Shown: positions 37,001 to 46,191 of the stretch, piece by piece
How the letters are laid out: each line of letters begins with the position of its first letter
How positions within the stretch are numbered: the first letter of the stretch is position 1
NCBI GenBank assembly: GCA_016711925.1
Contig: JADJSA010000002.1
Location: 248,001-312,000 of the forward strand
Reading direction: 5' to 3'
Source of the DNA: Candidatus Methylophosphatis haderslevensis
GTDB lineage: Bacteria > Pseudomonadota > Gammaproteobacteria > Burkholderiales > Rhodocyclaceae
DNA length: 64,000 nt
The notes under the pieces: model-generated
What the model was told of the DNA's origin: nothing
Databases searched by the model: none
The model's input: only the letters and a program-made list of their open reading frames with translations
Made by a program: the position numbers and the translations under genes

Positions 37001-37986
37001 CGCCAGCACCACGCGCCGGCCCTGATGCGGCGCGAACACGCGCTGCTGCTCCTGCACCGACTGGCGCGCGAACAGCGGCAGGATCTCCACCGCGCCGCGC
37101 GAGAAATGGTGCTTGCGCAGCGCCTCGGCCGCCTCGCGGATCTCGCGCTCGCCGGGCAGGAAGGCCAGCACGTCGCCCGGCCCGAGCGAGAAGGCTTCGT
37201 CGACCGCATCGACGATCGCATCGGCGATGTCGCGGTCCTTCGCGCTGCGGCTGCCGTCGCCAGACACGGGCCGCCAGCGCGTCTCGATCGGATAAAGCCG
37301 GCCCGACACTTCGATCACGGGCGCCGGCTTGCCGTCGGCCGCGAAATGCTGCGCGAAACGATCGGCATCGAGCGTGGCCGAGGTGACGATCACCTTCATG
37401 TCGGGCCGCTTCGCCAGCAGTTGCCGCAGATAGCCGAGCAGGAAATCGATGTTCAGGCTGCGCTCGTGCGCCTCGTCGATGATCAGCGTGTCGTAGGCCG
37501 ACAGCAGCGGATCGCCCTGCGTCTCGGCGAGCAGGATGCCGTCGGTCATCAGCTTGACGTAGCTCGATTCGGAGACGCGGTCGGTGAAGCGGATCTTGTA
37601 GCCGACCGCCTCGCCCAGCGGCGAATCGAGTTCCTGCGCGATGCGCGTCGCGGTGGCGCGCGCGGCGATGCGCCGCGGCTGGGTGTGGCCGATCAGCCCG
37701 GCCGCGCCGCGCCCGAGTTCGAGGCAGATCTTGGGCAACTGGGTGGTCTTGCCCGAGCCGGTCTCGCCGCACACGATGACGACCTGATTGGCCGTTATCG
37801 CGCGGGCGATGTCCTCGCGCTTCTGGGTGACCGGCAATTCCTCGGGAATTGCGGCCGCGGCCGCGCCTCGCAGCGCCGCACGCGCCGCGCCGTCGAGCGC
37901 TCGATGCGCGCCCGCAATTCATCCGGAATGGTGCCGCCACGCAGCCGCGACAAGGCCCGCGCGAGCGCCGGCCGGTCGACGGCCAT
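34010..37986 (-). pseudogene. hrpA: ATP-dependent RNA helicase HrpA, three frameshifts
   Basis: A DEAH-box helicase of about 1,300 residues. Motifs are intact in the long middle frame: Walker A CGETGSGKTTQLPK, DEAH box IIDEAHERSLN, SATLDADRF, ETSLTVPGIRYVVDTG and QRAGRCGR. Three single-base shifts break it. Near 37843 one base is missing between the N-terminal frame (MAVDRPALARALSRLRGG, ATG 37986) and ELPVTQKREDIARAI. Between about 34900 and 34990 one base is missing before SWTFGTLPEIM. Near 34161-34168 one base is extra before DPQLEEF. The C-terminus VKRLQKIWEARAHA then ends at 34010. HrpA rescues stalled ribosomes. Either the gene is decayed or the consensus sequence has errors. Confidence 0.85.
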
Positions 37987-38174
37987 GCAGGCATCGAGCA
38001 GGTCGGCAGGCGCGGTCGTCGAAGGCGGCGCTGAGGATTCTGAGGACAATTGGGCGGAGCAGCGCTTGGCGCGGGAGGACAAAACGGCGAGAATTATCGC
38101 CCACTCCTTCACCCTTGCGCCGACCACGGCCTGCCGCACGCCGGGCGGGCGGCAGGAAACACCACGACTCCGTC

Positions 38175-38567
38175 ATGTCTCCTTACGCTTTCCTGTCGGT
38201 CGGTCTTGGCGCTGCGCTCGGCGCATGGCTGCGCTGGTGGCTCGGCATCCGGCTCAATCCGCTGTTTCCGACGCTGCCGCTGGGCACCCTCGCGGCGAAC
38301 CTGATCGGCGGCTACCTCGTCGGCGTGGCGGTTGCCTATTTCAACCAGCATGCCGGGCTGCCGCCCGAAGCGCGGCTGTTGGTGATCACCGGATTCATGG
38401 GCGGACTGACCACGTTTTCCACCTTCTCGGCCGAGGTCGTCGCGCTGCTCGGTCGCGACGAGTACCTGTGGGCGCTCGGCACGGCCGGCGCGCACCTGGG
38501 CGGGTCGCTGCTGCTCACGGCTCTGGGCATCTTCACGGTGAAGCTGCTGAGCGGCCTGCCCGGCTAG
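38175..38567 (+). CDS. crcB: fluoride ion channel CrcB/Fluc
   Basis: A 130-residue four-helix membrane protein that lowers cytoplasmic fluoride as a dual-topology dimer. Diagnostic motifs are ALGAWLRWW, LGTLAANLIGGYLVG with the pore-lining Asn, and GFMGGLTTFSTFSAE with the Phe box and Na+ site. A DUF190 gene follows nine bases later, a frequent partner. I looked for the crcB fluoride riboswitch in the upstream 130 bases and did not find its core. Confidence 0.96.
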   Translation: MSPYAFLSVGLGAALGAWLRWWLGIRLNPLFPTLPLGTLAANLIGGYLVGVAVAYFNQHAGLPPEARLLVITGFMGGLTTFSTFSAEVVALLGRDEYLWALGTAGAHLGGSLLLTALGIFTVKLLSGLPG

Positions 38568-38576
38568 GAGAATCCG

Positions 38577-38903
38577 ATGAAAGGCACCTACCTCAAGTTC
38601 TTTCTCGACGAAGGCACCCGTCTGCATGGCATCCTTGCCTACGAGTGGCTGCTGGAGAAGGCGAAGACCCTCGGCCTGCACGGCGGCTCGGCATTCCGGG
38701 CGGTTACCGGCTACGGCCGCCACGGCATCATGCATGAGGACCATTTCTTCGAACTCGCCGGCCAACTGCCGGTGGAGGTTGGATTCGCGGTGACCGACGA
38801 CGAAGCCGATCGACTGATCGCCGCGCTGGCAACCGAGAAAGTCTCGCTCTTCTACGTGCGGTATCCGGTCGAGTTCGGCTTCACTGCCGGGCGCAAGGAA
38901 TAG
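38577..38903 (+). CDS. DUF190 domain protein
   Basis: A 108-residue soluble protein of the DUF190 family, a PII-like ferredoxin fold. It begins KGTYLKFFLDEGTRLHGILAYEWLLEKAKTLGLHGGSAFRAVTGYGRHG and ends with VSLFYVRYPVEFGF. DUF190 genes regularly sit next to crcB, and a regulatory role for the channel has been proposed by association. The start follows GGAG at eight bases. Confidence 0.9.
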   Translation: MKGTYLKFFLDEGTRLHGILAYEWLLEKAKTLGLHGGSAFRAVTGYGRHGIMHEDHFFELAGQLPVEVGFAVTDDEADRLIAALATEKVSLFYVRYPVEFGFTAGRKE

Positions 38904-38928
38904 GTGAGCTGTTCTGATTCTTCTCCGC

Positions 38929-40119
38929 ATGCTGAAGACACTGTTCGGGCTGCCGCGCACCGTCTGGCTGCTCGGGCTGGTCAGCCTGTTCAACGATTCG
39001 GCGAGCGAGCTGCTCTATCCGCTGGTTCCGCTGTATTTGACGTCGGTGCTGATGGCCGGCCCGAAGGCGCTCGGCATCATCGAGGGCATCGCCGAGGCGA
39101 CCAGCAGCCTGCTCAAGCTGTTCTCCGGCGTGCTGACCGACCGCAGTCGCAGCGCCAAGCCGTGGGTGGTCGGCGGCTACGGGCTGGCCGCGCTGTCGCG
39201 GCCGCTGATGGGCCTGGCGGCAAGCTGGCCGGCGGTGCTCGCGCTGCGCTTCGCCGACCGCGTCGGCAAAGGGCTGCGCAGTTCGCCGCGCGACGCGCTC
39301 CTGGCGCGCGCCGTCCCCGAGCAACAGCGCGGACTGGCCTTCGGCCTGCATCGGGCAATGGACAATGCCGGTGCGGTGATCGGACCGCTGCTCGCCGCCT
39401 GGCTGCTGGCGCGCGATGTCGCCCTGCGCGACATTTTCATCTGGGCCGCGCTGCCCGGCGCCGCGGCGGTTGCGCTCGCGCTGGCGGTACGCGACCCGCA
39501 GCCGGCGCCGCACAGCCGCCCGCCATTCGACTGGCGGCTGACTGGATTTGCGCCCGCCTACAAGCGCTATCTGCTGACGCTGGCAGTGTTCACGCTGGGC
39601 AATTCATCGAACATGTTCCTGCTGCTGCGCGCCCGCGAACTGGGCTTGCCGGCGGCCCAGGTGCCGCTGCTGTGGGCGCTGGTGTCGGCGATCGCGATGC
39701 TGCTGTCGACGCCGCTGTCCGCCCTGTCCGACCGGCTCGGCCGTTGGCGACTGATCGTCGGCGGCTGGACTGTCTATGGCTTGTTCTATCTGCTGCTCGG
39801 ACTGATCGGCGGCGCCCAGTGGCTGTTGTGGCCGCTGTTCGCGTTTTATGGCGTGTTCCTCGCCGCGACCGAGGGGGCAGAGAAGGCGCTGGTTGCCGAT
39901 CTGGCGCCGCGCGCGCTGCTCGGCACCGCCTATGGCTGGTTCAACCTGACCACCGGCCTGATGCTGCTGCCCGCCTCTTTCCTCTTCGGATTGCTGTGGC
40001 AGCAACTGGGGCCGCTGTTCGCGTTCGGCTTTTCGGCTGCCTGCGCGCTGGGCGCGGTCATGCTGCTGCAGGTTTGGGTGCGCGACACGACCGCGCAACC
40101 GACACCGTACCCGATGTAA
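38929..40119 (+). CDS. MFS transporter
   Basis: A 396-residue major facilitator with about twelve helices. The loop 2-3 motif appears as GVLTDRSRSAKPWVVGGYGLAAL and the second-half equivalent as ALSDRLGRWRLIVGGW. The N-terminal SLFNDSASELLYPLVPLYL segment and RFADRVGKGLRSSPRDALLA are typical of a subfamily often annotated as multidrug or metabolite exporters. The substrate is unknown. It follows the DUF190 gene by 25 bases and precedes the ECF sigma gene by 46. Confidence 0.9.
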   Translation: MLKTLFGLPRTVWLLGLVSLFNDSASELLYPLVPLYLTSVLMAGPKALGIIEGIAEATSSLLKLFSGVLTDRSRSAKPWVVGGYGLAALSRPLMGLAASWPAVLALRFADRVGKGLRSSPRDALLARAVPEQQRGLAFGLHRAMDNAGAVIGPLLAAWLLARDVALRDIFIWAALPGAAAVALALAVRDPQPAPHSRPPFDWRLTGFAPAYKRYLLTLAVFTLGNSSNMFLLLRARELGLPAAQVPLLWALVSAIAMLLSTPLSALSDRLGRWRLIVGGWTVYGLFYLLLGLIGGAQWLLWPLFAFYGVFLAATEGAEKALVADLAPRALLGTAYGWFNLTTGLMLLPASFLFGLLWQQLGPLFAFGFSAACALGAVMLLQVWVRDTTAQPTPYPM

Positions 40120-40143
40120 GGTTCCGGCCCTCCGTTGGGTCTA
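40115..40143 (+). promoter_or_regulatory. possible ECF-type autoregulated promoter
   Basis: TGTAAG (40115-40120) and GTCTA (40139-40143), 18 bases apart, resemble the TGTAA/CGTC-type elements read by ECF sigma factors. The distance to the sigma gene start (22 bases) fits autoregulation. The first element overlaps the MFS stop codon and the match is only moderate. Confidence 0.25.
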
Positions 40144-40165
40144 TGTTCGCGAGACGCCAATTTCG

Positions 40166-40678
40166 ATGATCTTCAACACCGCCCAGCGACGCTTCGAACA
40201 GACGGTCCGTGCCTACAGCGCGGATCTCTACCGCTACGCCTACTGGCTGTGCCGCGACCGCTTCGTCGCCGAAGACATCGTGCAGGAAACCTTCACCCGC
40301 GCCTGGAACAACTGGGAGAGCCTGAAGGACGTCGGCGCCGTCAAGTCCTGGCTGATCACCATCCTGCGGCGCGAACATGCGCGGCTCTACGAACGCAAGC
40401 AGTTCGACTACGTCGATACCGAACTCGAAGACCTGCAGATCGCCGCCGACCATGACGCCGTCGAACTCTTTCACCTGGAGAACCTGCTCGAGGAACTGCC
40501 GCTCACGCTGCGCGAGCCGTTCGTCATGCAGGCGCTCGGCGGCTATTCGTGCGCCGAAATTGCGCAAATGCTCGAAACCACCGAGGGCGCGATCATGACG
40601 CGCCTGACACGAGCCCGCCAGGCACTGCGCGGCGCGCTCGCCGGCTCACCCACCCAGGCCGCCAAGGGGGCGAAATGA
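40166..40678 (+). CDS. ECF-family RNA polymerase sigma factor
   Basis: A 170-residue sigma-70 family member with only regions 2 and 4. Region 2 runs FEQTVRAYSADLYRYAYWLCRDRFVAEDIVQETFTRAWNNW and region 4 runs LPLTLREPFVMQALGGYSCAEIAQMLETTEGAIMTRLTRARQAL, the helix-turn-helix for the -35 element. The gene is coupled to a downstream DUF3379-type gene by an ATGA overlap, so that protein is the likely anti-sigma factor. The target regulon is not visible. Confidence 0.93.
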   Translation: MIFNTAQRRFEQTVRAYSADLYRYAYWLCRDRFVAEDIVQETFTRAWNNWESLKDVGAVKSWLITILRREHARLYERKQFDYVDTELEDLQIAADHDAVELFHLENLLEELPLTLREPFVMQALGGYSCAEIAQMLETTEGAIMTRLTRARQALRGALAGSPTQAAKGAK

Positions 40679-41439
40679 GTGCCGATACCCCGACAATCGC
40701 CGGTAGCGCAGGCATGAACTGCCTCGCCTTCCGCCGCGCCAAGCTGGCCGACCCGAATCGTCTGAGCGACGCGGCGCTGACGCACCTTGCCGGCTGCCCG
40801 GTCTGCCAGGCCTTCGCCCGGCGTATCGACGCCAACGAGAAACGCCTCGCGCGCGCGCTGGCGGTGGCGGTGCCCGATGGTCTGGCCGACCGCATCGTGC
40901 TGCGCGCCACCGGCCACAAGCTTGCTTCTCCCTACCGGCTGTGGGCGCTGGCGGCGACCGTGTTGCTCACCAGTGGCATCGGGCTGGCCTGGCTCAATCG
41001 CCCGCCGAGCGAGCCGCAATACGACTTCGCCGCCTCGGCGATTGCGCACGTCAAGCACGAGCCGGAGTCGTTTACCAAGATCAAGGATGCCGAGCCGGAG
41101 CGTTTCGCGACCATCCTCGCCAATTTCGGTGCCGACATGCGCGCACCGATCGGCAAGGTTCGCTATGTGAAGCTGTGCCCGGTGCCGGAGGGCACCGGCT
41201 GGCATATCGTGTTCGAAACCGAAGACGGACTGGTCACGCTGATGCTGATTCCCGGCCACCAGCCGCGCGGCAAGAACCTGTTTGCGGAGGCAGACGGCAT
41301 GAGCGCGCTGGTGCGCGCCGCCGGCCAGGGCTACTACGTGATCGTCGCCGACACCCGCGCCAAGGTGGAATCGACCGACCGCATGCTCAAACAGCGCATC
41401 AACTGGACTGCGTTGCGCACGCCCTCGCGACTCGGTTGA
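40675..41439 (+). CDS. DUF3379-type putative anti-sigma factor
   Basis: A 254-residue protein. A cytoplasmic N-terminal part has a HxxCxxC-like motif (LTHLAGCPVCQAFARRID), as in zinc-type anti-sigma domains. One transmembrane helix follows near residue 88-107 (LWALAATVLLTSGIGLAWL). The periplasmic domain contains VKYVKLCPVP-like RYVKLCPVPEG, GWHIVFETEDGLVTLMLIP and GYYVIVADTRAKVE. The four-base overlap with the sigma gene and the membrane topology support an anti-sigma role sensing an envelope signal. That function is inferred. Confidence 0.82.
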   Translation: MSADTPTIAGSAGMNCLAFRRAKLADPNRLSDAALTHLAGCPVCQAFARRIDANEKRLARALAVAVPDGLADRIVLRATGHKLASPYRLWALAATVLLTSGIGLAWLNRPPSEPQYDFAASAIAHVKHEPESFTKIKDAEPERFATILANFGADMRAPIGKVRYVKLCPVPEGTGWHIVFETEDGLVTLMLIPGHQPRGKNLFAEADGMSALVRAAGQGYYVIVADTRAKVESTDRMLKQRINWTALRTPSRLG

Positions 41440-41451
41440 TCCGGCGCAGCG

Positions 41452-43414
41452 CTAGAACTGCCGCGTTACCGCAACACGGTATGTGCGCCCGCCCTGCGGC
41501 ACCACGCCGCCGGTGAGCATGCCGTTGTCGCCCGGCAACGGGTCGACATAGCGACGGTCGAACAGATTGTAGATCGATGTCGACACCTCCCAGCCGTCGC
41601 CCTTCATCGGCCGCAGCAGCGTGAGGTTCGCCAGACCGATACTCGGCACGCGGCGCGACCACGCTTGCTGCGCCGCAGCCCATTGCCCTTCCAGCCCGAT
41701 GCGCAGCCCGCCGGCCCACGGCAGCGGCTGCGCCACGTTGCCCTTGAGCAAAACGCGCGGCGAATTGGTCAGGGTGTCGATGGTTTGCCCACGCACTGCG
41801 CTGTAGGTGGCACTGGCGCGCCAGTGCGTGCCGGCATCGCCGATGTGTTCCAGTTCGCCTTCGAGCCCCGTGCCCTGTACGTACTCGGTATTGCCGTACA
41901 CGTAGTCGGTGGTCACCGGGTCAAGCACCGTGCGCACGACATGCTCGATGCGATAGCCGAACGCCGCCAGCACGGCGCGGGTGCGCGGCCCGAGTTGGCG
42001 TTCGAGCGTGAGCTCGATATTGCGCACCCGCTCCGGCTGCAGCGGGGCGGCGTCGCGCGAAACCAAACGCTCGTAGGCCGAAGGGTTGCGCGAGCCGCCG
42101 CCATAGAGCAGCTTCCACGCCGTGTCCGCATCCGGTTTGTAGATCAGGCCCAAGCGCGGATTGTGGTCGTTGCCGAAGGCGCTGGTATGGTCGACGCGCA
42201 AACCGGCGGTAAGTGTCAGTTGGCGCGTCAGATCGTAGTCGGTCTGCACGAACAGGCTGGTGCGCGACGCACGTCCCGAAGTCGCGTAATACGAGGTGAA
42301 GGGCGAGTCGAGGTAGTCGGCCTGATCGAGCCGCAGATCGCGCTGGTACTCGATGCCGCCAACCAGTCGCAAACCGCTGTCGATCAGCGACTCGAACCGC
42401 AGTTCACCGCCGGCCCACTCCCCCCGCCCGGGCTCATGCTCAACTTGCCGCCCCGCTTCGCCGTCGATCGGCCAGTGGCCGAGGTAATCGTAAGAGCCGT
42501 AGAACGCCCGAGCCGCCAGGCTGTTGTGCTCGGATAGCGGCATGACATACTGCAGGCTTGCGAACCCGCTCGAATCGCGATTCCATGCGTCGGTCGAACC
42601 GAATACATAGGGGCTGCTGTAGGGCATCGGATCGCCCTTCTTGCGCGATCCGTAGCCCGCGGTGAACGAGAGCCCTTCGAAATCGAACTTGGCCAGCACG
42701 CGCCGCACGCGCTCTTGGTCGGCGCCCGGCGCCGGCCACCGGGAAAGCCGGTCGCCGGATCGGCCGAAAGTCCAGGGTCTCGCCGTGCCCGCCCAGACTC
42801 GATGCCGACACCAGCACGCCGGCGCCGTTGGCAAAGCGCCGGCCGAATTGCCCGCGCGTGGCGAAGCGGCGATCGCTGCCCGCCTCCAGGGTGAGGCGCG
42901 CCCCGCCGATGCTGCTGCCCGACCGGGTTACCACGTTGATCACACCGAACACCGCATTGCCGCCGTATTCTGCCGACCCCGGGCTACGAATGTATTCGAC
43001 ACGCTCGATCAGCTCGACATCGAGCGGGAACTCCGCGCCGAGCAGTGCCTGGTCATACAGCGCGTCGTTGATGCGCATGCCGTCGATCTGCAGCGACACG
43101 CCGGCGTTGTAGTCGCCGGGGCGGGCGAAGCCGCGCAGCGCGAGGAAGTCGTAAGTGCGATCGTTGTGGATACTCACGCCCCGGACACTGCGCAGGATGT
43201 CGCCGAGCGTGCGGTAGCCGAAGCTGCGAATGTCCTCGGCGGTGATGATGCTGACCGAGGCCGGCGCATCGACCTGGCGGACGTAATGGCGGGATGCGCC
43301 ATAAACCGGCAGTTGCGCGAGTTCCGCAAGATCCTGCGTGCCGGCCTCCTGCGCCAGCGCGGCACTGCACCCGGCAAGCGAGAGTGCAAGCGCCAGCATG
43401 CGCGCGCCGGTCAT
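41452..43414 (-). pseudogene. TonB-dependent outer-membrane receptor, one frameshift
   Basis: A vitamin/siderophore-type receptor of about 650 residues. The first frame (43414 down to about 42780) has a signal peptide (LALALSLAGCSAALAQ), and a plug domain with VRQVDAPASVSIITAEDI and LRGFARPGDYNAGVSLQIDGMRIND. The second frame (about 42720 down to 41452) holds the barrel and ends in the aromatic C-terminus YRVAVTRQF needed for Bam recognition. One extra base in the 42700-42790 stretch breaks the frame just after GHGETLDF. The ATG overlaps the kinase stop upstream (ATGA), so it is the last gene of the receptor/kinase operon. Ligand unknown. Confidence 0.82.
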
Positions 43415-46191
43415 GAAGTCGTCTCGTGCTGCGCGATGCCACCGAGGAATTGGTCCAGCGCCGCCCGCGCCTCGCGGTATGCCGCGCCGAGTTCACCGGC
43501 CAGGCCGGGGCCGTTGCTGATCGGCCGACGTTCGCGGCCCGCGAGTTCCAGCCGCCCGGCCAGTTGCGCGAGTCGCATCGCGCCGACCGCGGCGCTGGAG
43601 GACTTGATTTTGTGCGCAATCGCCGCGATCGCGGCCGAGTCGTCGGCAAGCAGTGCAGCGTCGATCTCGCCGAGCAGTTTCTCGGTCTCCCGCTTGAACA
43701 GCGCGACAATACGCTGGCCGAGCACGCTGTCGCCCGATTCGACGCCCGGAACGTCGCGCAGGATGCCGCGCTCGAAGACGCTGGCACCGACCGGCGTATC
43801 GAATAGCGTATCGATTCCGGCCGATTCGATCGGTCGTTGCCGCTCGCCGAGTTGGCGCTCCAGCACCGTGCGCAACTGTGCCTTGGTGAAAGGCTTGGCG
43901 AGGTAGTCCGTCATGCCGGCGGAGATGCAGCGTTCGCGATCACCCTGCATCGCGTTGGCGGTCAACGCAACGATCGGTATCCGCCGACCCGCGCTGCTCG
44001 AACGCTCGTGCTCGCGAATCCGTGCTGTCGCGGTGAAACCGTCCACCTCGGGCATCTGGCAATCCATCAACACGATGTCGAAGTGCTGCGTCTGCAATGC
44101 TTCGATGGCCTGCGCCCCGTTCTGCACCCAGACGTGGTCGCAGCCCATGTCGCCGAGGATTGCGCCTGCGATGCCGGCATTGACCGGGTGATCCTCGGCC
44201 AGCAGGATCGACAGCCCGAGCGGCGTGCCGTTGCGCGGCACCTGCCGGTCGCTCAGCTCGCCCTGGTGCAAGCGGCCGGCCAGCGCCGACGCGATCACCG
44301 CGTGCAGTTCCGTTGAAACGACCGGCTTCGAGAGGAACTGCAGATCGGCCACCGCCTGCCAGTTGCTCGCCTCCACCCGCGTCACCAGCGGTACCATGAC
44401 AATCAGATGAGCCGGCTCGATCAGCCCTTCGCGCCGGATGGCTTCAACAGTCGGCAAGCCGGTGCTGTTGGCCAGACGCGCCGAGACGAAACACAGGTCG
44501 AGGCGATGGCCTTTCTCGCGCGACTGGCGCATTGCCTCGATCGCGGCGTTGCCAGAAGGCGCGGACTCGACGGCGAAGCCGCTCCGCTGCAGCCGCTCGA
44601 CCATCGCCCGGCGCGCGCTCTGGTTGGAATCGACCACCATCGCGCGCAGGCCGCGAAGCTGCGGGATCGCCGCGTGCGCTCGGCTCACCTCGCGACCCGG
44701 CTGCAGCGCGACCGTGCACCAGAACGTGGAACCGGCGCCTTCGATACTGTCGAACCCGACCTCGCCGCCCATCATCTCGGCCAGCTGCTTCGCAATCATC
44801 AGGCCAAGCCCGGTGCCGCCGTACTTGCGGGTGGTAGAGCTGTCGGCCTGCGAGAAGGCCTTGAACAGGCGATCGCGGGCCGACTCGGAGACGCCGACCC
44901 CGGTATCGCGCACGCGAAAGCGCAAGCGATCTCCGGCGGGCGTCGACTGCGTGTCGAGCACGATCTCGATCTCGCCGGCCTGGGTGAACTTGACCGCGTT
45001 GGAAAAGAGGTTCGAGAGAATCTGCTTGATGCGGTGGGGATCGCCGATGGCCGAAACAGGCACAGCGTCGTCCACCGAGAGGATCAACTCCAGCCCCTTA
45101 GCCTGGGCGCGCTCGGCGAACAGCACGCCGACCTCCTCGACCAGTTGCACCGGGTCGAACTCGACCTGCTCGATCTCCAGCTTGCCGGCCTCGATCTTGG
45201 AAAAATCGAGCAGGTCGTTGATGATGTAAAGCAGCGACTCGGCGGAAACGCGCAGCGTCTTGGCAAAGCGGCGCTGCTTTTCCGCCAGATCGGTTTCCAG
45301 CAACAGGTCGGTCATGCCGAGCACGCCGTTCATCGGCGTGCGGATCTCGTGGCTCATGTTGGCGAGGAACTGCGTCTTCGCCCGGTTCGCGCTCTCGGCC
45401 TGATCCTTGGCCGACTGCAACTCGGCGGTTCGCTGCGCGACCTGCTCCTCGAGGTGGTCGCGATGTTCGGCCAGTTCGCGGTCGCGCGCCTCGATCTGGG
45501 CCAGCATCTCGTTGAAGCCTGACACCAGTTCGCCGACTTCGTCCTGGGAGCGATGCGCCACGCGCATGTCGTAACGCTTCTCGCTCGCCACGGTGCGCGC
45601 GGCCGCGGCCAGATCGAGAATCGGAGTCGCCACCTCGCTGCGCAGGCGACGCGAAAACAGGTAGGCGAGGCAGAAGGCAAACAATGCACCGGCGCCGGAC
45701 AAGCCCAACTGGCGCAGCAGATTGCCCCACATTGCCGAAAGATCGACGCGCAGCGTCAGGTAGCCGACGGTCTCGTGATCCTCGACTATAGGATGGCTGA
45801 CGGTGATCTCGCGCGCGAATCCGATATCGTGCAACTGCAGGTGTTCGGCAGTCGGCACGGCAAGCCTTTCTCCGGCAGACTCGGCAGTCGGGTAGGCGGC
45901 AAACAAACCGCCGTTGGGCAGCGAAATCCACGCTGCGAGGATGTCGGAGCGGTTGCGCAAGGATGACAGCGTCTTTTCCCCGGCCGGGCGATCGTTGAAG
46001 CTGATCGCCGCCGCGCTGTTCGCGCCGATTATTTCGGCATAGCCTTCGAGTTGCGAAAGGGTTAGTTTGCGCTGGATATCGAGTTCGCTGATCGACGCGA
46101 TCAGGTAGCTGACTGACAGTCCGATCAGCGTCGCGCCCACCACGATGACGGTGAGCTTCTTCTGCAGCGAGAGCTTGCTGATCGAGAACAT
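43411..46191 (-). CDS. hybrid sensor histidine kinase with YfiN-like (CHASE8) sensor
   Basis: A 926-residue phosphorelay kinase. Order: TM1 (about 12-32), periplasmic CHASE8-like domain with IIGANSAAAISFNDRPAGEKTLSSL, TM2 (about 165-185), HAMP, and HisKA with acceptor His in ANMSHEIRTPMNGVLG. HATPase follows with NAVKF, RVRDTGVGV and GGTGLGLMIAKQL. A first receiver-like domain has lost its phospho-Asp (LDLCFVSARL where a DxxLLD is expected). The second receiver is intact with Asp in DIVLMDCQMPEVDG and Lys in LAKPFT. A C-terminal HPt domain has His in AHKIKSSSAAVG. It overlaps yfiR upstream by one base and the receptor gene downstream by four. Confidence 0.93.
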   Translation of the reverse strand: MFSISKLSLQKKLTVIVVGATLIGLSVSYLIASISELDIQRKLTLSQLEGYAEIIGANSAAAISFNDRPAGEKTLSSLRNRSDILAAWISLPNGGLFAAYPTAESAGERLAVPTAEHLQLHDIGFAREITVSHPIVEDHETVGYLTLRVDLSAMWGNLLRQLGLSGAGALFAFCLAYLFSRRLRSEVATPILDLAAAARTVASEKRYDMRVAHRSQDEVGELVSGFNEMLAQIEARDRELAEHRDHLEEQVAQRTAELQSAKDQAESANRAKTQFLANMSHEIRTPMNGVLGMTDLLLETDLAEKQRRFAKTLRVSAESLLYIINDLLDFSKIEAGKLEIEQVEFDPVQLVEEVGVLFAERAQAKGLELILSVDDAVPVSAIGDPHRIKQILSNLFSNAVKFTQAGEIEIVLDTQSTPAGDRLRFRVRDTGVGVSESARDRLFKAFSQADSSTTRKYGGTGLGLMIAKQLAEMMGGEVGFDSIEGAGSTFWCTVALQPGREVSRAHAAIPQLRGLRAMVVDSNQSARRAMVERLQRSGFAVESAPSGNAAIEAMRQSREKGHRLDLCFVSARLANSTGLPTVEAIRREGLIEPAHLIVMVPLVTRVEASNWQAVADLQFLSKPVVSTELHAVIASALAGRLHQGELSDRQVPRNGTPLGLSILLAEDHPVNAGIAGAILGDMGCDHVWVQNGAQAIEALQTQHFDIVLMDCQMPEVDGFTATARIREHERSSSAGRRIPIVALTANAMQGDRERCISAGMTDYLAKPFTKAQLRTVLERQLGERQRPIESAGIDTLFDTPVGASVFERGILRDVPGVESGDSVLGQRIVALFKRETEKLLGEIDAALLADDSAAIAAIAHKIKSSSAAVGAMRLAQLAGRLELAGRERRPISNGPGLAGELGAAYREARAALDQFLGGIAQHETTS

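Noticed and set aside
38040..38174. Fluoride riboswitch upstream of crcB
   Set aside because: The conserved GGCGATGG-type core and pseudoknot partner are not recognisable, and the stretch overlaps the 5' end of hrpA on the other strand.
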